Assembly: GCA_016203115.1 (NCBI GenBank)
Contig: JACQNJ010000013.1
Span: forward strand, 1 to 54,939
From: Candidatus Woesearchaeota archaeon
GTDB lineage: Archaea > Nanobdellota > Nanobdellia > SCGC-AAA011-G17 > GW2011-AR20
DNA length: 54,939 nt
Direction of reading: 5' to 3'
Below are positions 1-7,862 of this stretch, piece by piece. The notes beneath the pieces were generated by a model. The model did not search any database. It saw only the letters and a program-made list of their open reading frames with translations, and was not told the origin of the DNA. Position numbers and translations under genes: made by a program. The first letter of the stretch is position 1. Every line of letters starts with the position of its first letter.

Positions 1-2
1 GC

Positions 3-137
3 AGTGTTAAGAGAAGGTACGGAGATTATGTGAGATGCCATAAAATCTTCGGTCAAAGAGCAGAAGTATATTCAAGATTGATTCTCTACAATCTTGAATC
101 TTTACCTCTCTTTGAGATTTTCACACATGCCGAGTAA
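3..137 (+). CDS. Transposase, C-terminal fragment (cut by window edge)
   Basis: Frame 3 is open from the window edge to a TAA at 135-137 and gives 44 residues. It contains RRYGDYVR and, further on, AEVYSRLILYN. A YG-x-x-V followed by an A-E-x-Y-x-R-x-x-x-x-N helix is typical of the C-terminal end of IS4/IS5-like DDE transposases. The rest of the gene lies outside the window. It could be the end of an intact element or a remnant. The DNA just after it, read inward, contains GTGTGAAAAT, resembling GTGTGAAAT beside the transposase start at the other edge of the window. Confidence 0.55.
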   Translation, partial: SVKRRYGDYVRCHKIFGQRAEVYSRLILYNLESLPLFEIFTHAE

Positions 138-146
138 TACAAAAAG

Positions 147-156
147 TTTAAATATA
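147..156 (+). promoter_or_regulatory. TATA box of the 180..1559 gene
   Basis: TTTAAATATA is centred about 28 nt before the ATG at 180, which puts transcription initiation at or next to the start codon. This fits a leaderless archaeal mRNA; there is no Shine-Dalgarno sequence. Confidence 0.6.
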
Positions 157-179
157 GCAAGTGCAAAGAAAGGAATAAT

Positions 180-1559
180 ATGAAAAAAAAGATTTTGGTG
201 ATGTTTTTTATCTTAATTTTAGTTCCTTTTGTTACTGCACAAATTGCTGTTGAAGACGAAGTTATTAAAAATGTTCTGGCACCTGAAGAAACTGCCTCTT
301 TTACCATCTCTGTGACAAATGAAGGGACAAGTTCTGACGTGTTTGGCATTTCTATCGGAGATAGCAATTGGAGAGATAAGATAGAAGATGATTTTCTGGA
401 AGTTGGAACTGAGAAAACTGCCAAAACGAAAGTTGAACTAACACCAAGCAGAGGACTAAAACCTGGAAGGTATTCTGTTAATTTAAGAGTTTATTCCAGA
501 ACAACCCCTGAGATTTTTGCTGATCATTTGGTGCTTGTGGATGTTATTGCTTATGAAGATTTGGTGAGTGCGAACCTTGAATTCAATCCTGATGGGTTAG
601 ACCCAAGAAGAGAAAATTTGATACGATTGGGCTTAAAGAATAAATACAGCATTGAGCTTAAAGATGTAAAGATTTCTTTGACAAGCCCCTTGTTTGAAGA
701 CTCAAGAACTGTTGAGTTCTTGCCTGCTGAATTAAGAAATGAAGAATTTGAAGTTAATCTGGACAAGAATATAGAGAATGGAGAATATGATTTAAGAATC
801 CTTGTTGAATTAAATGGAAATACATTAGTGGATAAAACTGAAAAAGTCCAGGTGGGTTTTTATAAAGATGTGACCGATGATGAATCTGTTAATGAAGGAT
901 TTTTACTGACTGAAAGGAAGTTTGTGAAACATAATGGGGGGAATGTAGAGACTACTGAAACTTATAAGGCAAGAGTCACATTTTTTGAAAGCTATTTCAC
1001 AAGTGTCTATCCTGCTCCTACAAAAGCTTTTAAGGAAAATGGCATGTATACCTATCAGTGGAATTTTGTATTGGGGCCTGGAGATTCCTACAAGATAAAT
1101 GTCACTACAAGTTATAGAACTCCTATTTCAATCCTTGTTGTTGCTGTACTTGCCTTATGGCTGCTGTATTATACTTTTGGAAGCAAGATTACAGTGAAGA
1201 AAAGAATTTTAACAGTTAGATCAGGGAAAACTGTTAATATGAAAGTTTTACTAATTGTTAAAAATGAAAGCAGAAAAGCAATTAAATACCTAACATTGAT
1301 TGATTATTTGCCTAAAGGAACAAATATTCCTGCAGAATTTGGGATTCCTAAACCTAGCAAAGTAAGCAGAGAATCCGGCACTGAAATGCTTCTTTGGAGA
1401 TTGGATAATATGGTAAAAGGAGAGGAGAGGGTTGTTTCTTACAGAGTCAAGGACAATTATGATGCACCTAGAATTCATGTGCCTAGGGCAATAGTAAAAT
1501 ACAGAATTGGGGAGAGAGACATAGTAGCCAAATCGAATAAGAACTTTGTCAATCTCTAG
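180..1559 (+). CDS. Secreted, membrane-anchored Ig-like (NEW3/CARDB-type) protein
   Basis: 459 aa. A Sec signal peptide covers residues 1-20 (MKKKILVMFFILILVPFVTA). A long beta-rich extracellular part of repeated Ig-like/NEW3-type sandwiches follows, with phrases such as FTISVTNEGTSSDVF and GLKPGRYSVNLRVYS. One transmembrane helix lies at about residues 313-331 (SILVVAVLALWLLYYTF). The C-terminal ~125 residues resemble a DUF11-like domain (IKYLTLIDYLPKGTNIPAEF) and would lie on the far side of the membrane, which is unusual for a DUF11-like fold. The exact role is unknown; cell-envelope scaffolding is the likeliest. The start is fixed by the TATA box at 147-156. It is monocistronic. Confidence 0.7.
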   Translation: MKKKILVMFFILILVPFVTAQIAVEDEVIKNVLAPEETASFTISVTNEGTSSDVFGISIGDSNWRDKIEDDFLEVGTEKTAKTKVELTPSRGLKPGRYSVNLRVYSRTTPEIFADHLVLVDVIAYEDLVSANLEFNPDGLDPRRENLIRLGLKNKYSIELKDVKISLTSPLFEDSRTVEFLPAELRNEEFEVNLDKNIENGEYDLRILVELNGNTLVDKTEKVQVGFYKDVTDDESVNEGFLLTERKFVKHNGGNVETTETYKARVTFFESYFTSVYPAPTKAFKENGMYTYQWNFVLGPGDSYKINVTTSYRTPISILVVAVLALWLLYYTFGSKITVKKRILTVRSGKTVNMKVLLIVKNESRKAIKYLTLIDYLPKGTNIPAEFGIPKPSKVSRESGTEMLLWRLDNMVKGEERVVSYRVKDNYDAPRIHVPRAIVKYRIGERDIVAKSNKNFVNL

Positions 1560-1649
1560 TGGGTTGTAAAGTAAACTTTATCTCCTTACCTCAGTCAAAA
1601 GTGAGAGGATTTTTAGAAATGTTTTTAATATACTTTTTTCAAAAAATCT

Positions 1650-2036
1650 ATGAACATCAAAAAGATGGAAATAAGTAAGAGTTGTGATAATGAAGATTAT
1701 GTAGAATATGAAGTGACCCATGATGATGGAAGTAGAGGTAGTGCAGACTTGAGAATCATGGAGCTAGACAGAAACCATCACATGCGTCTACTTTTAGATG
1801 GGGGTTTGCCATCCGGTTCAAAAATTGCAGAAATATTTTTTTATCCACACAGTAGCACTACCCAACATCGCCAAGGTATAGGTTCACAGGTCTTGGATAC
1901 AATTCTCAACGATGTACAGAAAAGAAGAATACGAGCAGTGTACTGTGAAGTTACAAACACAATAGCTGAAGGATTCTTTCGTAAGATGGGATTTGATAGA
2001 GGTTACGATAGTCATTATTATAAGATCATCTCTTAA
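1650..2036 (+). CDS. GNAT-family N-acetyltransferase
   Basis: 128 aa. It transfers an acyl group from acyl-CoA to an amine; the substrate cannot be told. The acetyl-CoA pyrophosphate loop (motif A) is HRQGIGSQVL at about residues 74-83, and the beta-bulge/C-terminal FFRKMGFDRGYDSHYY is the usual GNAT ending. The N-terminal ~35 residues are acidic and shorter than in typical 150-170 aa enzymes. A TATA-like TTTAATATA about 25 nt before the ATG suggests an independent leaderless transcript. Codon use is somewhat less AT-biased than in its neighbours, so recent acquisition is possible. Confidence 0.8.
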   Translation: MNIKKMEISKSCDNEDYVEYEVTHDDGSRGSADLRIMELDRNHHMRLLLDGGLPSGSKIAEIFFYPHSSTTQHRQGIGSQVLDTILNDVQKRRIRAVYCEVTNTIAEGFFRKMGFDRGYDSHYYKIIS

Positions 2037-2091
2037 GATTCATTTATTGTTTAAACAAAATGTTTTTAACTAAGGATTTCTTTTTACTTGC

Positions 2092-2760
2092 ATGAAAAGA
2101 GGCCAGTTCTGGTACGGTGATTTTATGGTTGCTATGCTTGTAATGATTATTCTCGGGATTATTTTTGCCAACAGCATTGTTGATATACCTCAAAGAGAAA
2201 GTGATTTTGAGGAAATATCAGATGATGGATTTACCATTGCCAATTCTTTATTGAGTAAAGGACATGACATGCTTAACTGGAAAAATAGCAATGGAAGGAT
2301 AGGGATTATGACTAATGGAAGGGTTGATGTGGATAAATTAAATGAATTTGATTCCTTAGTTGGAACTTCCAGAGGGTATTTAGTTTCTCAATTTTTACTC
2401 GGGACTAGTTATCAATATGCTTTTTATTTTGAAGATAATAAAGGAAATGTGACTAATCAAAGAGCTTATGGTGGCGTAGCTAAAAAAGAGGAGCTTGATG
2501 CTATTGATGCTGAAAATATTTTTAGGATTATAAGAGTTGTTTACTTAGACAATAATAAAGATGGAAAGGGAGAATTAGTGAAAATGCACTTAATTGTATG
2601 GGATATGGGAAAAGAGTATAGGACAAGCAAGGTGGTATGCCAGAATGCGCAAGGTTTTAATTTCTGCGGATTTTTGAATAGCCTAGTGCCTGATTACAGG
2701 TATGGATGCTGTGATGAATGGAGTCTATGCGGAGTACAACCTGCTTGTACATGGCCATGA
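2092..2760 (+). CDS. Pilin-like membrane protein with one N-terminal helix
   Basis: 222 aa. A short basic N-terminus (MKRGQFWYGDF) precedes one hydrophobic helix (residues ~12-28, MVAMLVMIILGIIFANS), followed by an extracytoplasmic domain ending in a cysteine cluster (YGCCDEWSLCGVQPAC). This layout matches archaeal pseudopilins of DPANN genomes and the gene at 6999. No specific peptidase cleavage motif is clear. The stop codon overlaps the start of the next gene (ATGA), so the two are translationally coupled and probably work together on the cell surface. Confidence 0.55.
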   Translation: MKRGQFWYGDFMVAMLVMIILGIIFANSIVDIPQRESDFEEISDDGFTIANSLLSKGHDMLNWKNSNGRIGIMTNGRVDVDKLNEFDSLVGTSRGYLVSQFLLGTSYQYAFYFEDNKGNVTNQRAYGGVAKKEELDAIDAENIFRIIRVVYLDNNKDGKGELVKMHLIVWDMGKEYRTSKVVCQNAQGFNFCGFLNSLVPDYRYGCCDEWSLCGVQPACTWP

Positions 2761-3146
2761 GACTAATATATATTTTAATGATACTTGTATTTCTTTCTAG
2801 CACCCAGGCCAGCTTAAACTGCAAAGAAGATTATGACACTAAAGAGGAATTCCAAGAGTTAAGCGGGAATATCCTAATCAAATATTTGGAAAAACCCAAA
2901 GAATCTAAACTTAATGGGCTAGAAGTAAGCCAACTCAGCACTTTTTATGAAACTTACCAGAATAACTGGGAAAATGCAAACTGCGATGAAAAAGGAGTCA
3001 GCGGGAAAACAATTAACAGGATAATGCTCAAGTATAAAGGAGGAGTAGGAAGCTTAAGCTTTTATCCTTTTATTGGCTTAGTTTTTTTAATTTTATTAGT
3101 TGGATTTTTACTCTATAAAAAATTTAATAAAAACGAAAGTTTTTAA
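2757..3146 (+). CDS. Small secreted membrane protein, paralogue of the big adhesin's N-terminal domain
   Basis: 129 aa from the ATG at 2757, which overlaps the previous stop as ATGA; an in-frame ATG at 2751 is an alternative. A signal peptide (residues 1-~18, ending TQA) is followed by a ~75-residue domain and a C-terminal helix (~103-120) with the basic tail KKFNKNESF. The domain contains NC near its start, LSTFYETYQNNW and ANCDEKGVSGKTI. The same pattern (LSAFYETYKNNW, ANCNEVGV) occurs in the N-terminal domain of the 3674..6859 protein, so the two are paralogues. I do not recognise the domain. It may be a membrane-bound partner of the adhesin. Confidence 0.6.
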   Translation: MRLIYILMILVFLSSTQASLNCKEDYDTKEEFQELSGNILIKYLEKPKESKLNGLEVSQLSTFYETYQNNWENANCDEKGVSGKTINRIMLKYKGGVGSLSFYPFIGLVFLILLVGFLLYKKFNKNESF

Positions 3147-3188
3147 ACTAAAGAAAGAATCCAGATTTATTAAAAGGAGGTGTGTTTT

Positions 3189-3665
3189 ATGTACTTTAAG
3201 CTTGTTTCTGTGATTGCAATTTTTTTCTTGTTATTAGGGGCTACTAGTGCTAAAATAAGTGATAAGGATAAAGCTTCTATTGAAAGAGGATTACAGCAAT
3301 TTGCCAATGATCCTCAAAAAATGGCTATAATCTTGTCTGTTTTGGATGATAGATATGATTTTAGCGATGAGTCAGAGTTTAGAAAAAAAGTTATTTCTGC
3401 TGCCCAAAATGCTGGTGTTGACATTAACAATTATCCTAACCTAAAAGAAGGAAAAGCTCCGGTATTGGATGATCTTGTTGTTGTGGAAGATTTAGCTGTT
3501 CAAGAAACAAGCGCTCCTGAAGCTATTGAATCTACTGTAAATGAGCCTGTAATTGAAGCAGAAACAGAAAATGAGAATACTGCACCTGTATTTTTAATTG
3601 CGGCTATTGTAATTATTATAATAATAAGTGCAATAATTTTCGTTTTTAGAAAAAAGATAATTTGA
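3189..3665 (+). CDS. Small secreted membrane-anchored protein of unknown function
   Basis: 158 aa from the ATG at 3189, preceded at a 6-nt gap by a strong ribosome-binding site (AAAGGAGGTG, 3173-3182). The upstream in-frame GTG at 3180 lies inside that site and was rejected. There is a signal peptide (to about residue 21, TSA), a helical acidic domain of ~80 residues (repeated K/D/E, FANDPQKMAIILSVLDDRYDF), a low-complexity acidic linker rich in E/T/P, and a C-terminal helix (VFLIAAIVIIIIISAIIFVF) ending in RKKII. The adhesin gene starts directly at its stop, so they are one operon. Confidence 0.6.
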   Translation: MYFKLVSVIAIFFLLLGATSAKISDKDKASIERGLQQFANDPQKMAIILSVLDDRYDFSDESEFRKKVISAAQNAGVDINNYPNLKEGKAPVLDDLVVVEDLAVQETSAPEAIESTVNEPVIEAETENENTAPVFLIAAIVIIIIISAIIFVFRKKII

Positions 3666-3673
3666 GGTCAACT

Positions 3674-6600
3674 GTGTCTAAGAAAGCTCTCTTTATTTTA
3701 ATTTTTGTAAGTTTTGCTATTGTAACGGTTGATGCTTCTACTAACTGCCCCTCAAATTCTGATAGCTTTGAAGAGTACAAATCTATTTCGAGAGCTGCTC
3801 TTTTGGAATTTTTAGGTGATCCTGATAATTCAAAAATTATTAGCGCTGAAGTCGGGGATCTTTCTGCTTTTTATGAAACTTACAAGAATAACTGGGCTGC
3901 TGCTAACTGCAATGAGGTGGGGGTTCAATCTGGTGAAACTATCAAATATATTCTTGAAAAGTATACTGGATTTGTTGATTCTTCTGTAAACTGCGCTTTA
4001 ACCAATGCTATATGGAGTGTTGGACAAACTGTTGAAAATACTAGAGTAAGCTTAACTGTTGATGCTCCTAGGTGCGATGACAAGATTAATGTTACCTTTG
4101 CTGTGAAAGAAAAAGATTTTACAACATTACATGATGATGCTATAGAGAATCCTAATAGCGCCAAAATAATTGGTGGAATAGCAACCACTACTTGGAAAGC
4201 TGAGTGGCAAGAAGATATTGAAGATACTCCTAGTGGCCCTAGAGATGATAGTCCCCCTGAATATTATTTTACAGCTTCTTTAGGTAGTTTATCTTCTAAG
4301 AGCGAGTTATTATTGGTTAGCGAATGTCCAGATATAGATGGTGATGGCTATAAAGATCTTTCTTGCGGTGGTAATGATTGTGACGAAACTAATGTAGATA
4401 TTAATCCTGCAGCTGCTGAAATCTGCGGAAATCTTGTAGATGAAAATTGTAATTTAGAATATGATGATGGTGCTGTTTGCGGGTATGACTTTGCTAAGAG
4501 GACTATTTTCACAGAACCTGAAAATAACATCCTATTAGAAGATGGATGTGTTGGTGATCCTGAACTTGATTTGTTTAGCGACCATTTATTTCCTGAACCC
4601 TTAGAACCTTTAGGGAATACAAGTGATAATTGGGATAAATCTTATGGTTTGTTTGATTTTAATGCTGATGGAAGGATAGATTTTGATGACTCCATTTTGT
4701 TGGCTATTAATTCTGAAGGTGTTGATATTGACAATGATAATTATGATACTACTATATGCCGTTTAGATTGCAATGATGTTTTAAATCAAGGAGAAGCTAT
4801 AAATCCTGGAGCTACTGAGATTTGTGATGATGATATTGATAATAATTGTAATGGAGCTAAAGATGAAGGCGGGGTTTGTGGATATGATTTAGCTAAGAGA
4901 ATCGACTTCAATGATCATGACTCTTATGTTGTTGGAACTGATGGTTGTGTAGGAGATTCTGACTTAGATATTATTTCTTTTAAGGTTTTGCAAGATCTAA
5001 ATCCTAATTTAACTGGAAATGGTTTTTATGATTTAAATGGAGATGGGTTGATTGATGCTGGTGATCAAGTTATTATGATTGGAGAGATGCAGGGGGGTGA
5101 TGTTGATAATGATGCCTATGATACGGCTATATGCCGTAAGGATTGTAATGATGATGACGCGGATATCAATCCTGGAGTTACTGAGATTTGTGATGATGAT
5201 ATTGATAATAATTGTAATGGGGCTAAAGATGAAGGCGGGGTTTGTGGATATGATTTAGCTAAGAGGACTGATTTTACAAGGTTTAATTCTTATGATGTTG
5301 GAATTGATAGTTGCATAGGGGATCCTGATTTGGACATTACTATTGATAAAGCTGGACTAAATCCTAATTTAACTGGAAATGGTTTTTATGATTTAAATGG
5401 AGATGGGTTGATTGATGCTGGTGATCAAGTTATTATGATTGGAGAGATGGAAGGAGGTGATAGTGATGGAGGCGATAATGATAATGATGCCTATGATACC
5501 ACTACCTGCTATTTAGATTGCAATGATGTTTTGAATCAAGGAGGAAACGCTATACATCCTGGGGCTACTGAAATTTGTGATAATATTGACCAAAATTGTA
5601 ATCTGATTAAAAATGAAAATGGAGCTTGTGGGTATGACTTTGCTAAGAGGACTATTTTCACAGAACCTGAAAATAACATCCTATTAGAAGATGGATGTGT
5701 TGGTGATCCTGATTCTGATGTGCTACTTAGTAAATTTGGTCAAAGTAGTCTGAACAACAATAATGGCAAGTATGACTTTAATGGGGATGGGTTGATTAAT
5801 GAAGAAGACCAGAATACTATGAGTGGACAGATGCAGGGGAGGGATAATGATAATGATAATTATGATACTACTACATGCCATAATGACTGCAATGATGGAA
5901 GCGACGCTATCAAACCTGGAGCAACTGAGACGTGCAATAATGTGGATGATGATTGTGATGGATTAGTAGATGAGGAATTAACTAAGACTATAGGTTGCAT
6001 ACAAACAGGATATTGCTCTGGAGCTGTAAAAACCTGCACTAATGGTGTGTGGGGTGCATGCAGCAAAGTACCACAAACAGAGACCTGCAATAATGTGGAT
6101 GATGATTGCGATAGCTATACGGATAATGAGTTTGAAATTTTCTCATCCAATACATTAACCAGCAATACCAATTGCATACAAACGGGATATTGCTCTGGAG
6201 CTAGAAAAACATGCACTAGTGGAGTGTGGGGTGCATGCAGCAAAGTACCACAAACAGAGACCTGCAATAATGTTGATGATGATTGTGATGGGACTGTAGA
6301 TGAGGATTTAACTACTACTTCAGACTGCTCACAAATAGGGTATTGCTCTGGGGCTGTAAAAACTTGTAGTGCTGGAGTATGGGGTGTATGCAGCAAAGTA
6401 CCAGGAACAGAGACATGCAATGGGATAGATGATAATTGTGATGGAGGTATTGATGTTGATGCTGATGGGGATGTTATAAGCTGTAGTGATGGATTATACT
6501 GTACTACCGGAGATTATTGCAGTGAAGGGTCCTGTCAAAGTACAGGTACAAGAAACTGTGAAGAATCTCCTGCTAATTTGTGCACAACTGATACATGTAA

Positions 6601-6859
6601 TGAAGATACAAATTCATGTGTTCATACTACTGTAATAATTACCTGCTCACCTACAATAAGAAGCTGCAGCGCATACTGTAACGCTGCTGGTAAGAGGTGT
6701 ACTTATCCATCATCATCAACTAGTTGCGCTAATTCATGTACTCCTTCAACCGGATTATGTTCAAGTTGCACGGCTCCTTCCTGCGGAGCTGCAACTTGTG
6801 TATCCTGTGGTGTTGGTCTTGAATGTATCACAGGTTCATGCTTCCCTTTAGGATCTTAA
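3674..6859 (+). CDS. Giant cysteine-rich surface protein with MopE-like and dockerin-like calcium-binding repeats
   Basis: 1061 aa from GTG 3674, chosen because GAGGT at 3664-3668 lies 5 nt upstream; TTG 3662, overlapping the previous stop, is the alternative. A signal peptide ends near residue 21. A ~80-residue domain paralogous to the 2757 protein follows. From about residue 218 there are four modules. Each has a MopE-type metal-binding motif (for example DIDGDGY, NDCDE, INPAAAEICG, DENCN), and most carry a dockerin-like Ca loop (LNGDGLIDAGDQ). Three tighter units follow (TETCNNVDDDCDG plus GYCSGAVKTC and GVWGACSKVP), then a Cys-rich tail of ~130 residues. No membrane anchor is in frame. 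It is probably an extracellular adhesin or matrix protein stabilised by calcium and disulfides. Near-identical internal DNA repeats show recent module duplication. Confidence 0.75.
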   Translation: MSKKALFILIFVSFAIVTVDASTNCPSNSDSFEEYKSISRAALLEFLGDPDNSKIISAEVGDLSAFYETYKNNWAAANCNEVGVQSGETIKYILEKYTGFVDSSVNCALTNAIWSVGQTVENTRVSLTVDAPRCDDKINVTFAVKEKDFTTLHDDAIENPNSAKIIGGIATTTWKAEWQEDIEDTPSGPRDDSPPEYYFTASLGSLSSKSELLLVSECPDIDGDGYKDLSCGGNDCDETNVDINPAAAEICGNLVDENCNLEYDDGAVCGYDFAKRTIFTEPENNILLEDGCVGDPELDLFSDHLFPEPLEPLGNTSDNWDKSYGLFDFNADGRIDFDDSILLAINSEGVDIDNDNYDTTICRLDCNDVLNQGEAINPGATEICDDDIDNNCNGAKDEGGVCGYDLAKRIDFNDHDSYVVGTDGCVGDSDLDIISFKVLQDLNPNLTGNGFYDLNGDGLIDAGDQVIMIGEMQGGDVDNDAYDTAICRKDCNDDDADINPGVTEICDDDIDNNCNGAKDEGGVCGYDLAKRTDFTRFNSYDVGIDSCIGDPDLDITIDKAGLNPNLTGNGFYDLNGDGLIDAGDQVIMIGEMEGGDSDGGDNDNDAYDTTTCYLDCNDVLNQGGNAIHPGATEICDNIDQNCNLIKNENGACGYDFAKRTIFTEPENNILLEDGCVGDPDSDVLLSKFGQSSLNNNNGKYDFNGDGLINEEDQNTMSGQMQGRDNDNDNYDTTTCHNDCNDGSDAIKPGATETCNNVDDDCDGLVDEELTKTIGCIQTGYCSGAVKTCTNGVWGACSKVPQTETCNNVDDDCDSYTDNEFEIFSSNTLTSNTNCIQTGYCSGARKTCTSGVWGACSKVPQTETCNNVDDDCDGTVDEDLTTTSDCSQIGYCSGAVKTCSAGVWGVCSKVPGTETCNGIDDNCDGGIDVDADGDVISCSDGLYCTTGDYCSEGSCQSTGTRNCEESPANLCTTDTCNEDTNSCVHTTVIITCSPTIRSCSAYCNAAGKRCTYPSSSTSCANSCTPSTGLCSSCTAPSCGAATCVSCGVGLECITGSCFPLGS
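4813..5265 (+). repeat. Intragenic direct repeat, 87 nt with one mismatch
   Basis: Positions 4813-4899 and 5179-5265 differ at a single base. They encode the metal-binding segment EICDDDIDNNCNGAKDEGG. Confidence 0.9.
4997..5449 (+). repeat. Intragenic direct repeat, 93 nt identical copies
   Basis: Positions 4997-5089 and 5357-5449 are identical over 93 nt and encode the dockerin-like loop GFYDLNGDGLIDAGDQV. With the 87-nt pair they mark a duplication of a whole module about 360-366 nt long. Confidence 0.9.
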
Positions 6860-6873
6860 TAAAAAAGTATTAG

Positions 6874-7002
6874 AACATTATTTATGAAGAGGAAAGCAGC
6901 AATGAAGGCAATAATGATGTTGTTTTTGGTATTGCGATAATGGCTGCAATATTGGTAGTGTATTTTATTAAAAAGAAAAAAAGAGATGAAAAAAAGAGAT
7001 GA
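6874..7002 (+). pseudogene. Orphan membrane-anchor reading frame after the adhesin
   Basis: This frame is open from a TAG at 6871 to the TGA at 7000-7002 and encodes an acidic linker, one hydrophobic helix (VVFGIAIMAAILVVYFI) and a basic tail (KKKKRDEKKR). It looks like the acidic-linker-plus-anchor end of the 3189 protein. Its stop overlaps the next gene's ATG as ATGA, as a real coupled gene would. It has no good start; ATG 6940 would begin inside the helix. A second frame, ATG 6884 to TAA 6940, gives a signal-like peptide that runs into it. It is either a broken anchor gene or the lost anchor of the adhesin. Confidence 0.4.
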
Positions 7003-7733
7003 AAAAAGGATTTTTCTTTTCAATTGACAGCATTTTTGCTTTAATCTTATTTGGATTTGTTTTGGCTAATATTTATTCTTTTTTTCTTGTTTCTCATAAT
7101 ACAGACCAACAATTTTATTTTTCTGAAGACATGCTAAACATTTTTTCAAAAATTAAAATAAATGAGCTGGACCTGACAAAATATAATGAAATTCAAACAA
7201 TGATTGGAGATGGAAGAATTAAGAACCAGAAAAATACATTATTAGAGCAGGTAGTTATTTTCAGGGAAAAAGAGGGGGATACCAGCCCTAATGCCCAGTT
7301 GTTTGTTCAAGATGTTACAAAAGGATTAATTCCTGAACAATATGGCTTTTCTATTGATATTAATGGAGAGGTTTTTAAGAAAAGCAAAGAAGTAACAACA
7401 TTGATTTCCAGAGAAAGGTTAACTTTTGGAGAAAGTTCTACCTGTGCTGCTGAAACTGAAACTTGCAATGGTGTGGATGATGATTGTGATGGGACTATAG
7501 ATAATGGAGTAAAAAATGCCTGCGGCGGCTGTGGTGTTATAACTGGAGGCACACCTTCTAATACCTGTGATGGTGCAGATACTGACTCATGTGAGGAAGG
7601 TACATGGAACTGTAATGCTGTAAAAACAAATACCTTTTGTAGTGATAACACAGGAAACATAGCTGAGATTTGTGATGATGGTATTGATAATAATTGTGAT
7701 GGAAGTACTGATGAAGGTTGTGGAGGAGTTTAA
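6999..7733 (+). CDS. Pilin-like membrane protein with MopE-type metal-binding tail
   Basis: 244 aa. The N-terminus MKKGFFFSIDSIFALIL leads into one hydrophobic helix (~8-30), as in archaeal pseudopilins. A ~115-residue soluble domain ends at FGESSTC. The last ~95 residues are MopE-type motifs (ETCNGVDDDCDGTIDNG, a CGGCG loop, and EICDDGIDNNCDGSTDEG), as in the adhesin. This fuses a pilus-like anchor to the adhesin's repeat type. The following remnant at 7734-7862 shows that a relative without this tail once ended right after FGE(N). It is probably a surface or pilus-tip component working with the adhesin. Confidence 0.6.
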   Translation: MKKGFFFSIDSIFALILFGFVLANIYSFFLVSHNTDQQFYFSEDMLNIFSKIKINELDLTKYNEIQTMIGDGRIKNQKNTLLEQVVIFREKEGDTSPNAQLFVQDVTKGLIPEQYGFSIDINGEVFKKSKEVTTLISRERLTFGESSTCAAETETCNGVDDDCDGTIDNGVKNACGGCGVITGGTPSNTCDGADTDSCEEGTWNCNAVKTNTFCSDNTGNIAEICDDGIDNNCDGSTDEGCGGV

Positions 7734-7862
7734 TTAATTTTTGCACATAAACACAATTGTTTTATATGCAAAGATGTAGATATCAATGAAGAATTTTTTA
7801 AGAAAAGCAAAGAGGTTACCACTTTAATTTCTCGTGAAAAACTAGTTTTTGGAGAAAATTAA
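7734..7862 (+). pseudogene. Remnant 3' end of a second copy of the 6999..7733 pilin-like gene
   Basis: In the same frame, beyond the TAA at 7731-7733, codons from 7773 read DVDINEEFFKKSKEVTTL then ISREKLVFGEN and stop at 7860-7862. The functional gene reads SIDINGEVFKKSKEVTTL then ISRERLTFGES at the matching place. The DNA is similar but diverged, so it is an old duplicate. This copy stops directly after FGEN and lacks the MopE tail. No start or upstream body remains. Confidence 0.75.

Larger units (their letters stand above)
4481..5712 (+). repeat. Intragenic direct repeat, 83 nt identical copies
   Basis: Positions 4481-4563 and 5630-5712 are identical over 83 nt inside the adhesin gene. 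They encode the segment around YDFAKRTIFTEPENNILLED. Synonymous positions are also identical, so this is recent duplication or gene conversion rather than protein-level selection. Confidence 0.9.

Noticed and set aside
1560-1610. Inverted repeat TAAAGT/ACTTTA after the 180..1559 gene as a terminator
   Set aside because: The stem is six A/T-rich pairs with a two-base loop and no T-run; too weak to call.
5860-6420. Antisense ORFs of 76 and 101 codons in the adhesin
   Set aside because: They arise from the repeated Cys-rich codons of the real gene and repeat the same phrases at the same period.
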